NCBI GenBank assembly: GCA_964571855.1 | Contig: CAZNDO010000005.1 | Location: 62,001-126,000 of the forward strand | Length of the DNA: 64,000 nt | From: CAYYFX01 sp964571855 | GTDB lineage: Bacteria > ARS69 | Direction of reading: 5' to 3' | Shown here: piece by piece, positions 8,644 to 18,262 of the stretch | Layout of the letters: each line of letters begins with the position of its first letter | How positions within the stretch are numbered: position 1 is the first letter of the stretch | Notes under the pieces: generated by a model | Databases searched by the model: none | Told to the model about the DNA's origin: nothing | Seen by the model: only the letters and a program-made list of their open reading frames with translations | Program-made: the position numbers and the translations under genes

Positions 8644-10136
8644 GCGCGGTGGACCCGAACGTCTTCGTGATCTTCGGCGCCACCGGGGACCTGGCGTCGC
8701 GCAAGATCCTCCCCGCGCTGGCCAAGCTGCGCGCGGCCGGCCGCCTGCACGACAAGTGCCTGGTGGTGGGCGTGGGCCGCAAGCCGGACGTCACCGACGA
8801 GTCGTTCCGCGCGGACGTGCGGGCGGCGCTGGAGGAGGCGAAGCTGCCGGCCGACGCGAGGAACGCGTGGCGCGACGACTGCGTCTTCTGGCACTGCATG
8901 CCGGAGGGCGACGCGGACGACGCCCGCGCGCTCGGCGAGCGGCTCGGCGCGCTGGAGAACGAGCGGGACATGCCGGCGAACCGCACGTTCTACCTGTCGC
9001 TGCCGCCGGCGCTCTTCGCCCCCACCGCGCGGGCGCTGGGCGAGGCGGGCCTGGCCACGTCCTCCGGCTGGACGCGGCTCGTCATCGAGAAGCCGTTCGG
9101 CCGGGACCTGGAGTCCGCCCGCGCGCTGAACGCGGCCGTGCACGAGCACTTCGACGAGCCGCGGATCTACCGGATCGACCACTACCTCGGCAAGGAGACG
9201 GTGCAGAACCTGCTCGTCTTCCGGCTCGCGAATCCCATCTTCGAGGCGCTGTGGAACCGCAGCCACGTGGAGAGCGTGCAGATCCTCGTGGCCGAGGAGC
9301 TCGGCGTGGAGGATCGCGCCGGGTACTACGAGAAGGCCGGCGCGCTGCGGGACATGATCCAGAACCACCTCACGCAGCTGCTCACGCTGGTGGCCATGGA
9401 GGTGCCGGCGGCGGTGGACGCGGAGTCCATCCGCTTCGAGAAGGTGAAGGTGCTGCGCTCGCTGTCCGTGCTCACGCCGGAGAACGTGGTGCTCGGCCGG
9501 TACGCCGCCGGCACGGTGGACGGCGAGCCCGTGCCCGGGTACCTGGACGAGAAGGGCGTGGCGAAGGACTCGCGCACGGAGACGTACGTGTCGCTGAAGC
9601 TGGCCATCGACAACTGGCGCTGGCAGGGCGTGCCGTTCCTGCTCCGCACCGGGAAGCGGCTGGCGCGGCGCACCACGCAGATCGCGCTCACGTTCCGGCA
9701 GCCGCCGGTGTGCATGTTCCAGTCCATGGGCTCCTGTCTCCTGCACTCGAACGTGCTCGTCATCACGCTGCAGCCGGACGAGGGCTTCGACCTGCACATC
9801 GACGTGAAGAAGCCCGGCGAGCCGTTCGACCTGGAGACCCTGCCGCTGGACTTCCGCTACGGGGAGCGCTTCGACGGCCTCCCGGATGCCTACGAGACCC
9901 TGCTGCTGGACGTGCTCACCGGGGACCAGACGCTCTTCGTGCACGGCGACGAGGTCGAGGCGTCGTGGAGGTTCTACGCGCCGGTGCTGGAGGCCGCGGA
10001 CCGCGTCATCCATCCGTACCCCGCGGGATCCTGGGGACCCACGCAGGCGGAGCGGCACTTCCGGCGCGGCGCGCCGGAGTGGCTGCATCTGGCGCGGACC
10101 GAGGCGCGGAAGGCGCGCGCGAAGGCCGCCGTGTGA
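8640..10136 (+). CDS. zwf: Glucose-6-phosphate dehydrogenase
   Basis: 498 residues, a normal length for the family. Catalyses NADP-dependent oxidation of glucose 6-phosphate to 6-phosphogluconolactone. The N-terminal dinucleotide fold shows GATGDLASRKILP; EKPFGRDL follows, and the active-site signature RIDHYLGKE is at 178-186 with the catalytic His and Lys present. The C-terminal half has the conserved RTGKRLARR segment. The gene overlaps gnd by four bases (ATGA) and its own stop overlaps the GTG used by pgl, so translation of the three is coupled. Physiologically the operon supplies NADPH and pentose phosphates. Confidence 0.96.
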
Positions 10137-10885
10137 AGGGAGCCGGCGTGGAGACGGACTTCCGCATCCTGCCCGACGCCGGCGCTGCCGCGCGCTTCGC
10201 CGCCCACCTGGGCGCGGCCTTCGCGCGCGAGGCGGTCATGCGGCGCAAGCGCTTCACGGTCGCGCTGGCCGGCGGCAGCACGCCGCGCGCGGTGTATGCG
10301 GCGCTCGCCGCCGAGCCCGAGGGCGCAGTGCCGTGGCGGAACGCGTTCGTGTTCTTCGGCGACGAGCGGCGCGTCCCGCCGGACGACCCCGCCAGCAACT
10401 GGCGCATGGCGAACGAGACGCTGCTGTCGAAGGCGCCGGTGCCGGCGGCCCAGGTCTTCCGCATGCGCGGCGAGGCGCCGGATCCGGACGCGGAGGCGCG
10501 CCGGTACGAGGCGGAACTGCGCGCCCACGCCCCGGACGGGCTGGACCTCGTGTTCCTCGGCATGGGGGATGACGGGCACACGGCGTCGCTCTTCCCGGAG
10601 ACGCCGGCGCTGGACGAGCGGAGTCGATGGGTGGTGCCCGCGGAGGCGCCGAAGGGCACGGCCGCGGCGGGCCGCCTCACGCTGACGCTGCCGGCACTGT
10701 CCCTGGCGCGCCGCGTGGTCTTCCTGGTCACCGGCGCGGCGAAGCGGGACGCTCTGACGCGGGTGCGCCATCGCCTCGAGCCGCTCCCGCCCGCCGCGCG
10801 GGTGAACGCCCGCGAAGTCACCCTCTGGATCGTCGACGTCGCTGCGGCCGGCGATTTCGCCGGTCCTCGCTCGTCGGCCCCCTAG
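10133..10885 (+). CDS. pgl: 6-phosphogluconolactonase
   Basis: About 250 residues, DevB/SOL family. Hydrolyses 6-phosphogluconolactone, the zwf product. Motifs: ALAGGSTPRAVYAAL near the N-terminus, FGDERRVPPDDPASNW, and LGMGDDGHTASLFP, which holds the catalytic His. The start is ambiguous: a GTG at 10133 overlaps the zwf stop (GTGTGA), while a second GTG at 10148 has a better ribosome site (AAGGGAG five bases upstream) and loses only five residues. The gene ends eight bases before the stop codon of a convergent monooxygenase gene, leaving no room for a separate terminator. Confidence 0.93.
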   Translation: MKGAGVETDFRILPDAGAAARFAAHLGAAFAREAVMRRKRFTVALAGGSTPRAVYAALAAEPEGAVPWRNAFVFFGDERRVPPDDPASNWRMANETLLSKAPVPAAQVFRMRGEAPDPDAEARRYEAELRAHAPDGLDLVFLGMGDDGHTASLFPETPALDERSRWVVPAEAPKGTAAAGRLTLTLPALSLARRVVFLVTGAAKRDALTRVRHRLEPLPPAARVNAREVTLWIVDVAAAGDFAGPRSSAP

Positions 10886-10893
10886 TCGATCCT

Positions 10894-12183
10894 TCAGGTG
10901 ATCTCCGCGGGCGCTTCCCTTTTCACCTCCAGGCCGAGCTGGTTCGCGAGCAGACGGAAGCCGTCGCCCCAGCCCGGCAGGCACGCGCGGATGCGGAACC
11001 GGTTCCAGGCCACCCAGGGATCCGCGGAGCCGCGCGGCGCCAGGTCCCCCGAGAGGCCGGACAGGAACTCCCACTCCTTCCGCCACCGCTCGTCGTACTC
11101 GTTCAGGAGGTTCGCCGAGGCGCCGTCCTTCAACACGCGCGCGAGCCGCTCCACGATGTCGCGGGCCTCGGCGAACCCCAGGTTCATGCTCTGCACGCCC
11201 ACCGGTCCGGTGACATGCGCCGCGTCGCCGCACAGGGCGAAGCGCGGGCCGGCGAACCGGGTGGCGAGCTTGCGGTCGAACTTCACCGACGTGGACCACG
11301 TGATCTCGCCCGGCTCGGTGTCGAACCACGGCGCGCGCTCCTCCAGCAGAGCGAGCAGCGCGTCCCGCCCGAGGCCGGCCGCGTGCTCGGGGTCGGTCTG
11401 CATCACGTACCGGCTCTTCTCGCGGAGCGCCGCGCCCGGGGACGCCGCTTCCGGCATCTCGAAGCTCCAGCGCACCTTCCCGTCGGGCAGCGGCCACAGG
11501 ACGCTCATGGCCTTCTCGCCCAGCACCACGCGCATCTCGTGCGGCAGCGGGTAGTCCGACTCGAATTCGAACACGGAGAAGATCGACGGCGCGCCCGCGT
11601 CCCGCATGCGCGCGCCGAACGCGGTGCGGACGCCGGACTCGGCGCCGTCGGCCCCGATCACGAACGACGGGTGCATCGTCCTGCGGTGCACCACCTGCCA
11701 CTCGGGAACGCTCACGGCGTACCCGGACGACACCTTGTCCAGGTGGTCCAGGGTCACGTGCAACCCGTCGTCGTCCGTGCGCACGGACGAGACCCGGCGC
11801 GTCCACTCCACCTTCCGGTGCGCGTCGGACAGCAGTCCGTGCAGGAGCTGCTCGATGCGGCTCTGCCGCAGGACCAGGAAGTAGGGGTGGACGCCCGGAA
11901 GCTCGGTCAGGCGGACCGAGGCGCGCCACTTCGTGTCGTCGTAGAACGCGATGGTCTCGACGCGGCGGCCCCCGGCCAGCTCGCGCTCGTCCAGCCCGAA
12001 GGACGCGAGCATCTCGATGGAGCGCGGGTGGAGCGCCAGCGCGTAGCTGTGCGCGGCGGTGCGGACGTCGCGGTCGACGACGCGGAAGTCGAGTCCGCGA
12101 TCGGCGAGACACAGCGCCGTGAACATGCCGACCGGTCCGGCGCCGACGACCAGGACTTCGGGGTCCTTCTTCCGGAAGTACAC
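10894..12183 (-). CDS. FAD-dependent aromatic-hydroxylase-like monooxygenase
   Basis: 429 residues from a GTG with GGAGGT nine bases upstream. The N-terminal dinucleotide-binding motif VVGAGPVGMFTALCLADRG occupies residues 11-29. A later FALCGDAAHVTGPVGVQSMNLG stretch is the second FAD contact of the PheA/TfdB/UbiH fold, so it should use FAD and NAD(P)H to hydroxylate a ring substrate in the cytoplasm. The DG pair expected in the middle is present (FVIGADGAESGVR). The C-terminus lacks the thioredoxin-like domain of phenol hydroxylase. The substrate is unknown and there are no pathway neighbours. Two 9-base direct repeats lie upstream and may be an operator. Confidence 0.85.
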   Translation of the reverse strand: MYFRKKDPEVLVVGAGPVGMFTALCLADRGLDFRVVDRDVRTAAHSYALALHPRSIEMLASFGLDERELAGGRRVETIAFYDDTKWRASVRLTELPGVHPYFLVLRQSRIEQLLHGLLSDAHRKVEWTRRVSSVRTDDDGLHVTLDHLDKVSSGYAVSVPEWQVVHRRTMHPSFVIGADGAESGVRTAFGARMRDAGAPSIFSVFEFESDYPLPHEMRVVLGEKAMSVLWPLPDGKVRWSFEMPEAASPGAALREKSRYVMQTDPEHAAGLGRDALLALLEERAPWFDTEPGEITWSTSVKFDRKLATRFAGPRFALCGDAAHVTGPVGVQSMNLGFAEARDIVERLARVLKDGASANLLNEYDERWRKEWEFLSGLSGDLAPRGSADPWVAWNRFRIRACLPGWGDGFRLLANQLGLEVKREAPAEIT

Positions 12184-12263
12184 GGCGGGGGCACCTCCGC
12201 AGCGGCCGCGAGCGAGCGGCCATGGCTCGCCAACAACGTACCGCGGAGGGTGCGGGAAGACCC

Positions 12264-12294
12264 TGACGGATGCCGGCCCGGCACATGACGGATG
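12264..12294 (-). promoter_or_regulatory. Direct-repeat operator candidate upstream of the FAD monooxygenase
   Basis: TGACGGATG occurs at 12264-12272 and 12286-12294, exactly 22 bases apart, i.e. two helical turns, so a dimeric regulator could bind one face of the DNA. It lies about 80-110 bases upstream of the monooxygenase start and just after the end of the DUF11 gene. No promoter hexamers could be assigned with confidence. Confidence 0.3.
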
Positions 12295-12328
12295 TCAGTT
12301 CCGGGATCGGGCGGGGCGAGGCGGCGGC

Positions 12329-15184
12329 TCAGCGGCCGCGGAGGACCACCTTGCGGTTCACCTCGGCGTCGGACGAGGCGAAGCGGACGAAGTAGACGCC
12401 GGGGGCGGCGCGGCCGGAGGCGGTCTCGCCGTCCCAGGTGAAACGGTGCAGGCCGGCGTCCAGCGGGCCGGCGAAGAGGTCGCGGACGAGGCGGCCGCGG
12501 ACGTCGAACACGCGCAGGCTCCCGGTGTCCGCGCGCGGGAGCACGAGCGAGAGCACGGCGGCGCCGGAGGTGACCGGGTTCGGGGCGGCGTCCAGCGTGG
12601 GACGCCCCGGAACGGGCGCGCCGGCGGCGAGGTCCGCGGCGCGCCGTGCGAGGTACTGCGGCGTCCCGGCGAGGAGCGTCCACACCGCGGTCTCCGGACC
12701 GGCCAGCGTGAGACCCCGGGCGGTGGCACCGTCCGTGGCGTCGAGCACGCCCGCGCCCGACGGATCCACGAGCCGGGCCGACCAGCCCGCCGGGAGCGCC
12801 GCGGCAACGTCGCACCGCAGCACGTAGGGCTGCGCCGGTCCGGAGGAGCGGACGAGGATGCGCCAGGTCGCGCCGTCGCGGTCGATCGCGCGGAAGTCGG
12901 TGTGCAGCGCACGGCCGGCGGCGTCCTCGAACGCGACCACGAGGTGATCGCCGGGGGGCAGCGGCGCTTCGAGGAGGTCGTGCGCGTCGACGAGGTCCGA
13001 CGCGCCGGCGCGCATCCCGAGAGCGTTCCCGGCATCGCGTCCGCGCGCCCACGTGCCGGTCACTTCGATGCGCCACTCGCCGTCCGCCGGCGCCGGCACG
13101 AACGCTGCCGCCGTCGCCGCGGGTGCCGCCGGCTCCGGCGGGATGGCGATGGCCAGCGGCCCGGGCGTGGTGTTGCGCAGCCAGTAGCCCTGCCGCGGCT
13201 GGAGCGTGTCCACCTCGTGCACGTAGCCGCTGCCGTCGTAGCCGACGAGGTCGTAGTCCACCCCGGCCGGTCGCGTGATGTCCGCGAAGGACACCGGGAA
13301 CGGGAACGGATTCGCGAACTGGTTCCAGCCGGGCGCGAGGGGGATCGTGAAGTCCCCGCTCAGATCCGTGCTCCACCCGGATGCGGCAACGACCGTCTCG
13401 TCCGTGCTGTACACCCAGAAGCCGGAGCCGACCGCCACGTCCTCCGCCTGGCCCGGGCCGTCGCCGTAGGTCGTGCCGTTCCACGTGCCGTAGCGCCAGC
13501 GGCGCGTGTCGTAGGGCGCCAGCTCGTCGAAGACGGACAGGATGGCCGCGGCGTCGGGCTCGAACGGGATGCCGAGCAGGGAGAACCGGCCCGCGGGGAG
13601 CGTGAAGGTGGCGCTCTCCGTCACGCGCACGCGGACGCCCGCGTAGCCCGTGGCGGGGACCCGCACGGTGACGCACGGCGTGGCGACGACCGCCACGCAC
13701 TGCAGCCCGTTCGGGCCGACGTCCGCGCCGTCGATCGCGGCCTCCCACACGTTCGGCGAGGTGCGCGTCATCGCCGTTTCCGTGAAGACCGTCTCGCCGC
13801 CGTGGCGATGGCGGAGCGTGACTCCGGTGACGTCCGTGTCGTCGTCCAGGTTCAGGGTCATGGTGACCGGGTTCCCCGGCATCGTGCCGGTCACGGCCAC
13901 GAAGGCGCCGGTCGCGCCGGCCTGCACGTTCACCACGGTGCTGTCCGCGTCGTTGCCGTTCGTGGTGTCCACCTGCGCCACGGCCGTCACCGACGCGACG
14001 TCCCGGAGCGCGAGCCCGCCGGTCTCCGGCCCCACGATCGCGGTGAGGTCCAGCGTGGCGTTCGCGCCGGAGGCCAGATCGCCGACGGACCAGATGCCGG
14101 TCCCCGCGTCGAAGCTGCCCTGCGAGGCGGTGTGTCCGGACGGCGTGAGCCCGCTCGGCAACGCGTTCGTCACCTCCACGCCGGTGGCGTCGTCCGGGCC
14201 GGCGTTCGACACGACCAGCGAGAGGACCACGCTGTCCGCCTCGCACAGCGCGGCCGGCGGCGCGTCCACGGTCACGCCGATGTCCGCGCGCGGGAGCGGC
14301 ACGATGCCCACGGAGACGGAGTCCGTGTCCGTGAAGACGTTCGCGTCGAAGGGCGCGCTGGCGGTGCGCTCCGCGCGGTGGACGGCGGCGCCACCGCCCG
14401 AGCCGATGACGGCGTGCACCGTGAGAGCGAGCGTGGCGCTGTCCCCTGCCGCGAGGGAGCCGACGGTCCAGAGCCCGGACAGGGCGTTGTACCCGCCCTG
14501 GCTCGCGGACGCGGTCTCGAACACGAGCGGGGACCCCACGGGATTCTCGACCTCGATGCCGGTGGCGGCCAGGGGTCCCAGGTTCCGCGCCACGACGCTC
14601 AGCGTGAACGGAGCCGCCTCGAGCGGCGCGGGATCGCTGGCGGTCACGGCGACGGCCACGTCGGTGCTGACGCAGAGCGCCGCGCCGGAGTTGCAGGGGG
14701 TCGAGCCGTCGGAGGCGAATCCGATCACTTCGTTGGGGATGACGCGCCCCAGGCAGGTCGTCGTGGCATTGAGGCCGTTGGAGGACGGCACGATGCACAC
14801 GGCGGCCCCCGCGAAGAGCAGGTAGTTGACGGGGAACGAGCCGGCGAGGCGTGGTCCGCCCGTGGGGCAGGCGGGAATCGTCAGACGCGGCTGTTCCGTC
14901 GAACCGCTGTTCGTGAAGCCGTTCAACGGCGAGAACGATCCCAGGGACTCGGTGCACGAGATGCCGAACTCGGCCGACGCGGCTCCCTCGACGGCAGCGT
15001 CGCACGCGAGCCACAGGTACAGTGTCTGGCTCAGGAGCGGCGCGCTCGAGGTGTGCACGTAGGGATCGGTGTCGCTCGCGCTGATGGTCCAGCCGTAGCC
15101 GCCCGCGGCGACGCGGGGCGCGTGCAACACGGTCGGCACCAGGACCACGGCGATCGCCGCGAACCGCATGCGCACCCGGCTCAT
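12329..15184 (-). CDS. Large secreted DUF11-repeat protein with FlgD/T9SS-like C-terminal tail
   Basis: 951 residues. Signal peptide ends near HAPRVAAG (residue 28). Two clear DUF11 beta-sandwich repeats lie at roughly 185-265 and 305-385 (VARNLGPLAATGIEV; VSNAGPDDATGVEVTNALP), each ending in a WxVGxLAxG(x)xATL pattern. The middle contains further sandwich-like sequence. The last ~80 residues are a FlgD-type Ig tail (LRVFDVRGRLVRDL ... APGVYFVRF ... KVVLRGR), the usual cargo tail of T9SS-like secretion in FCB-related phyla. It is probably a cell-surface or extracellular adhesin-like protein. The ATG overlaps the stop of the small TPR gene upstream (ATGA), so the two form an operon. Confidence 0.85.
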   Translation of the reverse strand: MSRVRMRFAAIAVVLVPTVLHAPRVAAGGYGWTISASDTDPYVHTSSAPLLSQTLYLWLACDAAVEGAASAEFGISCTESLGSFSPLNGFTNSGSTEQPRLTIPACPTGGPRLAGSFPVNYLLFAGAAVCIVPSSNGLNATTTCLGRVIPNEVIGFASDGSTPCNSGAALCVSTDVAVAVTASDPAPLEAAPFTLSVVARNLGPLAATGIEVENPVGSPLVFETASASQGGYNALSGLWTVGSLAAGDSATLALTVHAVIGSGGGAAVHRAERTASAPFDANVFTDTDSVSVGIVPLPRADIGVTVDAPPAALCEADSVVLSLVVSNAGPDDATGVEVTNALPSGLTPSGHTASQGSFDAGTGIWSVGDLASGANATLDLTAIVGPETGGLALRDVASVTAVAQVDTTNGNDADSTVVNVQAGATGAFVAVTGTMPGNPVTMTLNLDDDTDVTGVTLRHRHGGETVFTETAMTRTSPNVWEAAIDGADVGPNGLQCVAVVATPCVTVRVPATGYAGVRVRVTESATFTLPAGRFSLLGIPFEPDAAAILSVFDELAPYDTRRWRYGTWNGTTYGDGPGQAEDVAVGSGFWVYSTDETVVAASGWSTDLSGDFTIPLAPGWNQFANPFPFPVSFADITRPAGVDYDLVGYDGSGYVHEVDTLQPRQGYWLRNTTPGPLAIAIPPEPAAPAATAAAFVPAPADGEWRIEVTGTWARGRDAGNALGMRAGASDLVDAHDLLEAPLPPGDHLVVAFEDAAGRALHTDFRAIDRDGATWRILVRSSGPAQPYVLRCDVAAALPAGWSARLVDPSGAGVLDATDGATARGLTLAGPETAVWTLLAGTPQYLARRAADLAAGAPVPGRPTLDAAPNPVTSGAAVLSLVLPRADTGSLRVFDVRGRLVRDLFAGPLDAGLHRFTWDGETASGRAAPGVYFVRFASSDAEVNRKVVLRGR

Positions 15185-15762
15185 CGCGCGAGCGCCCCCG
15201 ACGGCGGATCCGGGAAGTCCGGCGCCCCGGTGTCGCCGCCGCCCGGCGCGCCGGAGTCGTCCCCGCCGAGCAGGAGCACCGTGGCCAGCGCGGCCACTCC
15301 GGCGCCCGCCCACACCAGCTTGTTCGCGTACCACTTCGATCCGGCCTCGCCCATCGGCTCGATGCCGAGCGGCGGCGGCTCCGGTTCGTCCGGGATGTCC
15401 GGCGGGCACGTGGCCAGCGCCACGCGGAAGAGCCGCATCTCCGCCGGCGAGAACACGGTCGGATCCGGCTGCCAGCGCGGCTCGGCGTCCAGCGCTTCGC
15501 ACATGCGCTCGACCGCCGCGTCCTCCTGGTCCAGCCGCGCGTGGCATTGCGCCGCCAGGGAGAGCGCCTCGCGCCGCTCCCGCGCGGCCAGCCCGCGAGC
15601 GTCCAGCCGCGTCTTCAGGATGCCCAGCGCCATCTCGAACTCGGCCTCGCGGAAGGCCGCGTTCGCGTCCTCCAGCGCGCCCGCCCGCACCGGCGCGGCC
15701 ACGCCGAGGGAATAGACGACCACAAGGGCCAGTATCTGCCGCGAAGTCATGATCTTCGTCAC
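15181..15762 (-). CDS. Small exported TPR-like protein with C-terminal membrane segment
   Basis: 193 residues from GTG 15762, or 189 from ATG 15750; neither has a strong ribosome site. Signal peptide MTSRQILALVVVYSLG...PVRAG, then about 90 residues of helical TPR-like sequence (ALEDANAAFREAEFEMALGILKTRL; AALSLAAQCHARLDQEDAAVERM-like repeats), an acidic Pro-rich linker, one transmembrane segment (LVWAGAGVAALATVLLLGG) and a short Gly/Asp/Pro tail. It could be an inner-membrane or periplasmic assembly helper for the large secreted protein encoded immediately downstream with a 4-base overlap; that role is inference. Confidence 0.7.
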   Translation of the reverse strand: MTKIMTSRQILALVVVYSLGVAAPVRAGALEDANAAFREAEFEMALGILKTRLDARGLAARERREALSLAAQCHARLDQEDAAVERMCEALDAEPRWQPDPTVFSPAEMRLFRVALATCPPDIPDEPEPPPLGIEPMGEAGSKWYANKLVWAGAGVAALATVLLLGGDDSGAPGGGDTGAPDFPDPPSGALAR

Positions 15763-15975
15763 GTTCCGCCTATCGGCGGCGCACTCCAGCCCATTGAGGC
15801 AGCCGGCGCGGGCGTGGGCTCGCGTGGGCAGGACTGGTCCTCGGTGGGCTTCCGTGGCGTCCGCGTCTCAAGGGCTCCGCGCGACGGGTCGATACCCGGT
15901 GCGGATCCCTCTCCCGCCGTCCCTGCTCCGGTGGCAGACCGCGATCGAACCCCCCGGCGTGACGGAGGCGCCCGC

Positions 15976-18135
15976 GTGAACCTGCCCCCTTCCCCGCCCG
16001 GCTACACGCTGCTCGAGCAGATCGGGCGCGGCGGGATGGCGCTCGTGTACCGCGCGGTGCAGACGAACCTGGCGCGCCCGGTGGCGATCAAGTTCCTCGA
16101 GGCGCGCCGCGGCCCCGACGCCGCGCGCTTCGTGGAGCGCTTCCGGCGCGAGGCGCTGGCCGCCTCCGAGCTGAACCACCGCAACATCGTCACCATCCAC
16201 GAGTTCGGCGAGCACGAGGGCGATCCCTTCCTCGTCATGGAGCTGGTGGACGGCTTCGACCTGCAGAGCCTGGTGGACGAAGGGCTGCCCATCCCGCCCG
16301 AGATCCTGCTGCTGCTGCTGGGCGAGATCGTCAACGGCCTCACGGCCGCGCACGCGCGCGGGATCATCCACCGCGACATCAAGCCGGCGAACCTGCTGCT
16401 GAGCCGCAACGGCGACGTCAAGATCACGGACTTCGGCCTCGCGCGCTCCATGGCGATCGAGCAGGAGCACGGCGGCATCACCGTGCACGGCTCGCTGCTC
16501 GGCACGCCGGCGTACATGTCCCCGGAGCAGTTCCTCGGCGAGCCGATGGACGCGCGCAGCGACATCTTCTCGCTCGGCGTGTCCGCGTACCTGCTGGTGA
16601 CCGGACGGCTCCCGTTCCGCGGCCTCACGCTCCTGGCGCTGCAACAGGAGATCCTCGGCGCGGATCCCCCGGAGATCGAGATGGACGGTCCCGGCGCGGC
16701 CGCGGTGCAGGACCTCCTGCGGCACATGCTGGAGAAGGAGCCGGAGAACCGACCGCCGTCCATGCGCGCGCTCGCGGAGGAGATCGAGGCGGCCCTGGAC
16801 GCGGTGGATCCCGAGGGCGTGCTCGCGCGCCGCCGGCAGGCGTTCCTCGAGCGCTTCGGGCAGGACCCGCACGGGCTCGTGCGCAGCCTCACCGGGCTGG
16901 ACGCCGCGGCACGGTTGCGCCACTCGGCGGAGGTGGCGGACGGCATCCGCCCGGTCCCGCGCGACGCGCGCCGGGCCATCGAGCCGGTGGCGGAGGGACC
17001 CGCGGCACTCGCCGGCCGCGAGGACGTGATCGACCCGTCCGGCGTGATCGCGCCGCCGCGGCGCCTGGAGATCGAGGCCGTGCGCGCGTCCGACCTGCGC
17101 GACGAGCCCGCGGCGCCGCGGCCGCCGGCCCGTCCGGCCGCGGCGCGGCCCGCGACGCCGCGCACGCCGCCGCGACCGGCCGCGGGCCCGCGCGTCCGCG
17201 CGATGGCGAAGGCCGAGCCCGCTCCGACGCGGACGCACGGCGGAAAGGTCCTCGCCGGCGTCGGGCTCGCGCTGGCGGCCGCGCTGCTGGCGTTCGCGCT
17301 GCGGCCGTTCGTCGCGCCGTCGCGGGACGACCACGCGACCGCGCGGCTCGCCGCCACGGATGCGCCGCGCGAGCCGGATCCGGCGCCGGTCATGCCGGTG
17401 GCGGCGGACACGGTCGCGACCGATCGGATCGCCGCCGCGCCGGATACCGCCGCCGCCGACCCCACCCCGCGCGAGACGCCGGTGCAGCGCGAACCGGTGC
17501 AGGCGAACGCCGCGCCGCCGGCCTCCGTCCCCGTGGTCGGCGCCGGTCGCGACACCGTGCGCATGGTGGTCGTGCCGAAGCTGCCCGCGGTGACCTCGCC
17601 GGCCGTGCGCGCGAAGTCGTACCTGTCGCTGGCGTGCAGCCCGCCGGGCAACATCTACCTGAACGATCGCCTCGTGGCCACGAACGGGGAACGCGCGTTC
17701 GTCGAGGTGCCGCCCGGCACGCCCGCCACGCTCGTGGTGCGGCATCCGGATCTCTTCGCCGCGAAGACCTGGAGCGCCCGCCCCGCGCCCGGCGACACGG
17801 TGGACCTCGGCCGCTACGTGGTCAGCACGGGTGTGCTGCGCGTGACCACGCATCCGGCCGATCCGGCGTCGGTGCTGATCGAGGGCCTGGAGACCGGCGA
17901 CGAGACGCCCGCGCGCCGCGACATCTCCGCCGGCCGCCACCTCGTGACGGTGGCGCGCCCGGGCTGGCGCGTGGCGAAGGTGGAGGTGCTGGACCGCACC
18001 GACGGGACGAGCCGCGAGCTGGTCCCCTCCGACCCGTCGGACTTCCCCGGCGTCCCCGTGGAGATCCTCACCGGCCACGACCACAAGGTGACCTTCCACC
18101 TCCTGCCCGACGACACGGCGCTCCGCACGCCCTGA
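15976..18135 (+). CDS. Membrane Ser/Thr protein kinase with PEGA-like C-terminal domain
   Basis: 719 residues from a GTG with GGAGG seven bases upstream; no good earlier start fits. The Hanks-type kinase domain spans about 10-265: glycine loop GRGGMALV, ATP lysine K39 (VAIKF), catalytic HRDIKPAN with D134, DFG, and GTPAYMSPEQ. An Ala/Pro/Arg-rich linker leads to one transmembrane helix at about 425-447. The outside part ends with PEGA-like beta sequence (LACSPPGNIYLNDRL...; VLIEGLETGDETPARRDISAGRH). It would sense something in the periplasm or at the envelope and phosphorylate cytoplasmic targets. It is divergent from the TPR/DUF11 operon across about 215 bases in which I could not assign a promoter. 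Confidence 0.9.
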   Translation: MNLPPSPPGYTLLEQIGRGGMALVYRAVQTNLARPVAIKFLEARRGPDAARFVERFRREALAASELNHRNIVTIHEFGEHEGDPFLVMELVDGFDLQSLVDEGLPIPPEILLLLLGEIVNGLTAAHARGIIHRDIKPANLLLSRNGDVKITDFGLARSMAIEQEHGGITVHGSLLGTPAYMSPEQFLGEPMDARSDIFSLGVSAYLLVTGRLPFRGLTLLALQQEILGADPPEIEMDGPGAAAVQDLLRHMLEKEPENRPPSMRALAEEIEAALDAVDPEGVLARRRQAFLERFGQDPHGLVRSLTGLDAAARLRHSAEVADGIRPVPRDARRAIEPVAEGPAALAGREDVIDPSGVIAPPRRLEIEAVRASDLRDEPAAPRPPARPAAARPATPRTPPRPAAGPRVRAMAKAEPAPTRTHGGKVLAGVGLALAAALLAFALRPFVAPSRDDHATARLAATDAPREPDPAPVMPVAADTVATDRIAAAPDTAAADPTPRETPVQREPVQANAAPPASVPVVGAGRDTVRMVVVPKLPAVTSPAVRAKSYLSLACSPPGNIYLNDRLVATNGERAFVEVPPGTPATLVVRHPDLFAAKTWSARPAPGDTVDLGRYVVSTGVLRVTTHPADPASVLIEGLETGDETPARRDISAGRHLVTVARPGWRVAKVEVLDRTDGTSRELVPSDPSDFPGVPVEILTGHDHKVTFHLLPDDTALRTP

Positions 18136-18202
18136 CGCGGCGTCCCGTGCGGTCGCGGCGCCCCGCTCCGGCGCGCCGTCCCGCGTCCGCCGGGTCCCGC
18201 CG

Positions 18203-18232
18203 TGGACGCCCCGCGCGCCCGCCTGCTATCCT
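18203..18232 (+). promoter_or_regulatory. Promoter candidate for proS
   Basis: TGGACG (18203-18208), 18-base spacer, TATCCT (18227-18232), ending 30 bases before the proS ATG. The -10 is good and the -35 moderate. No other promoter-like sequence is visible in the 127 bases after the kinase gene. Confidence 0.45.
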
Positions 18233-18262
18233 CCGCGACCCCTTCCCGCGACGAGGATTCCC

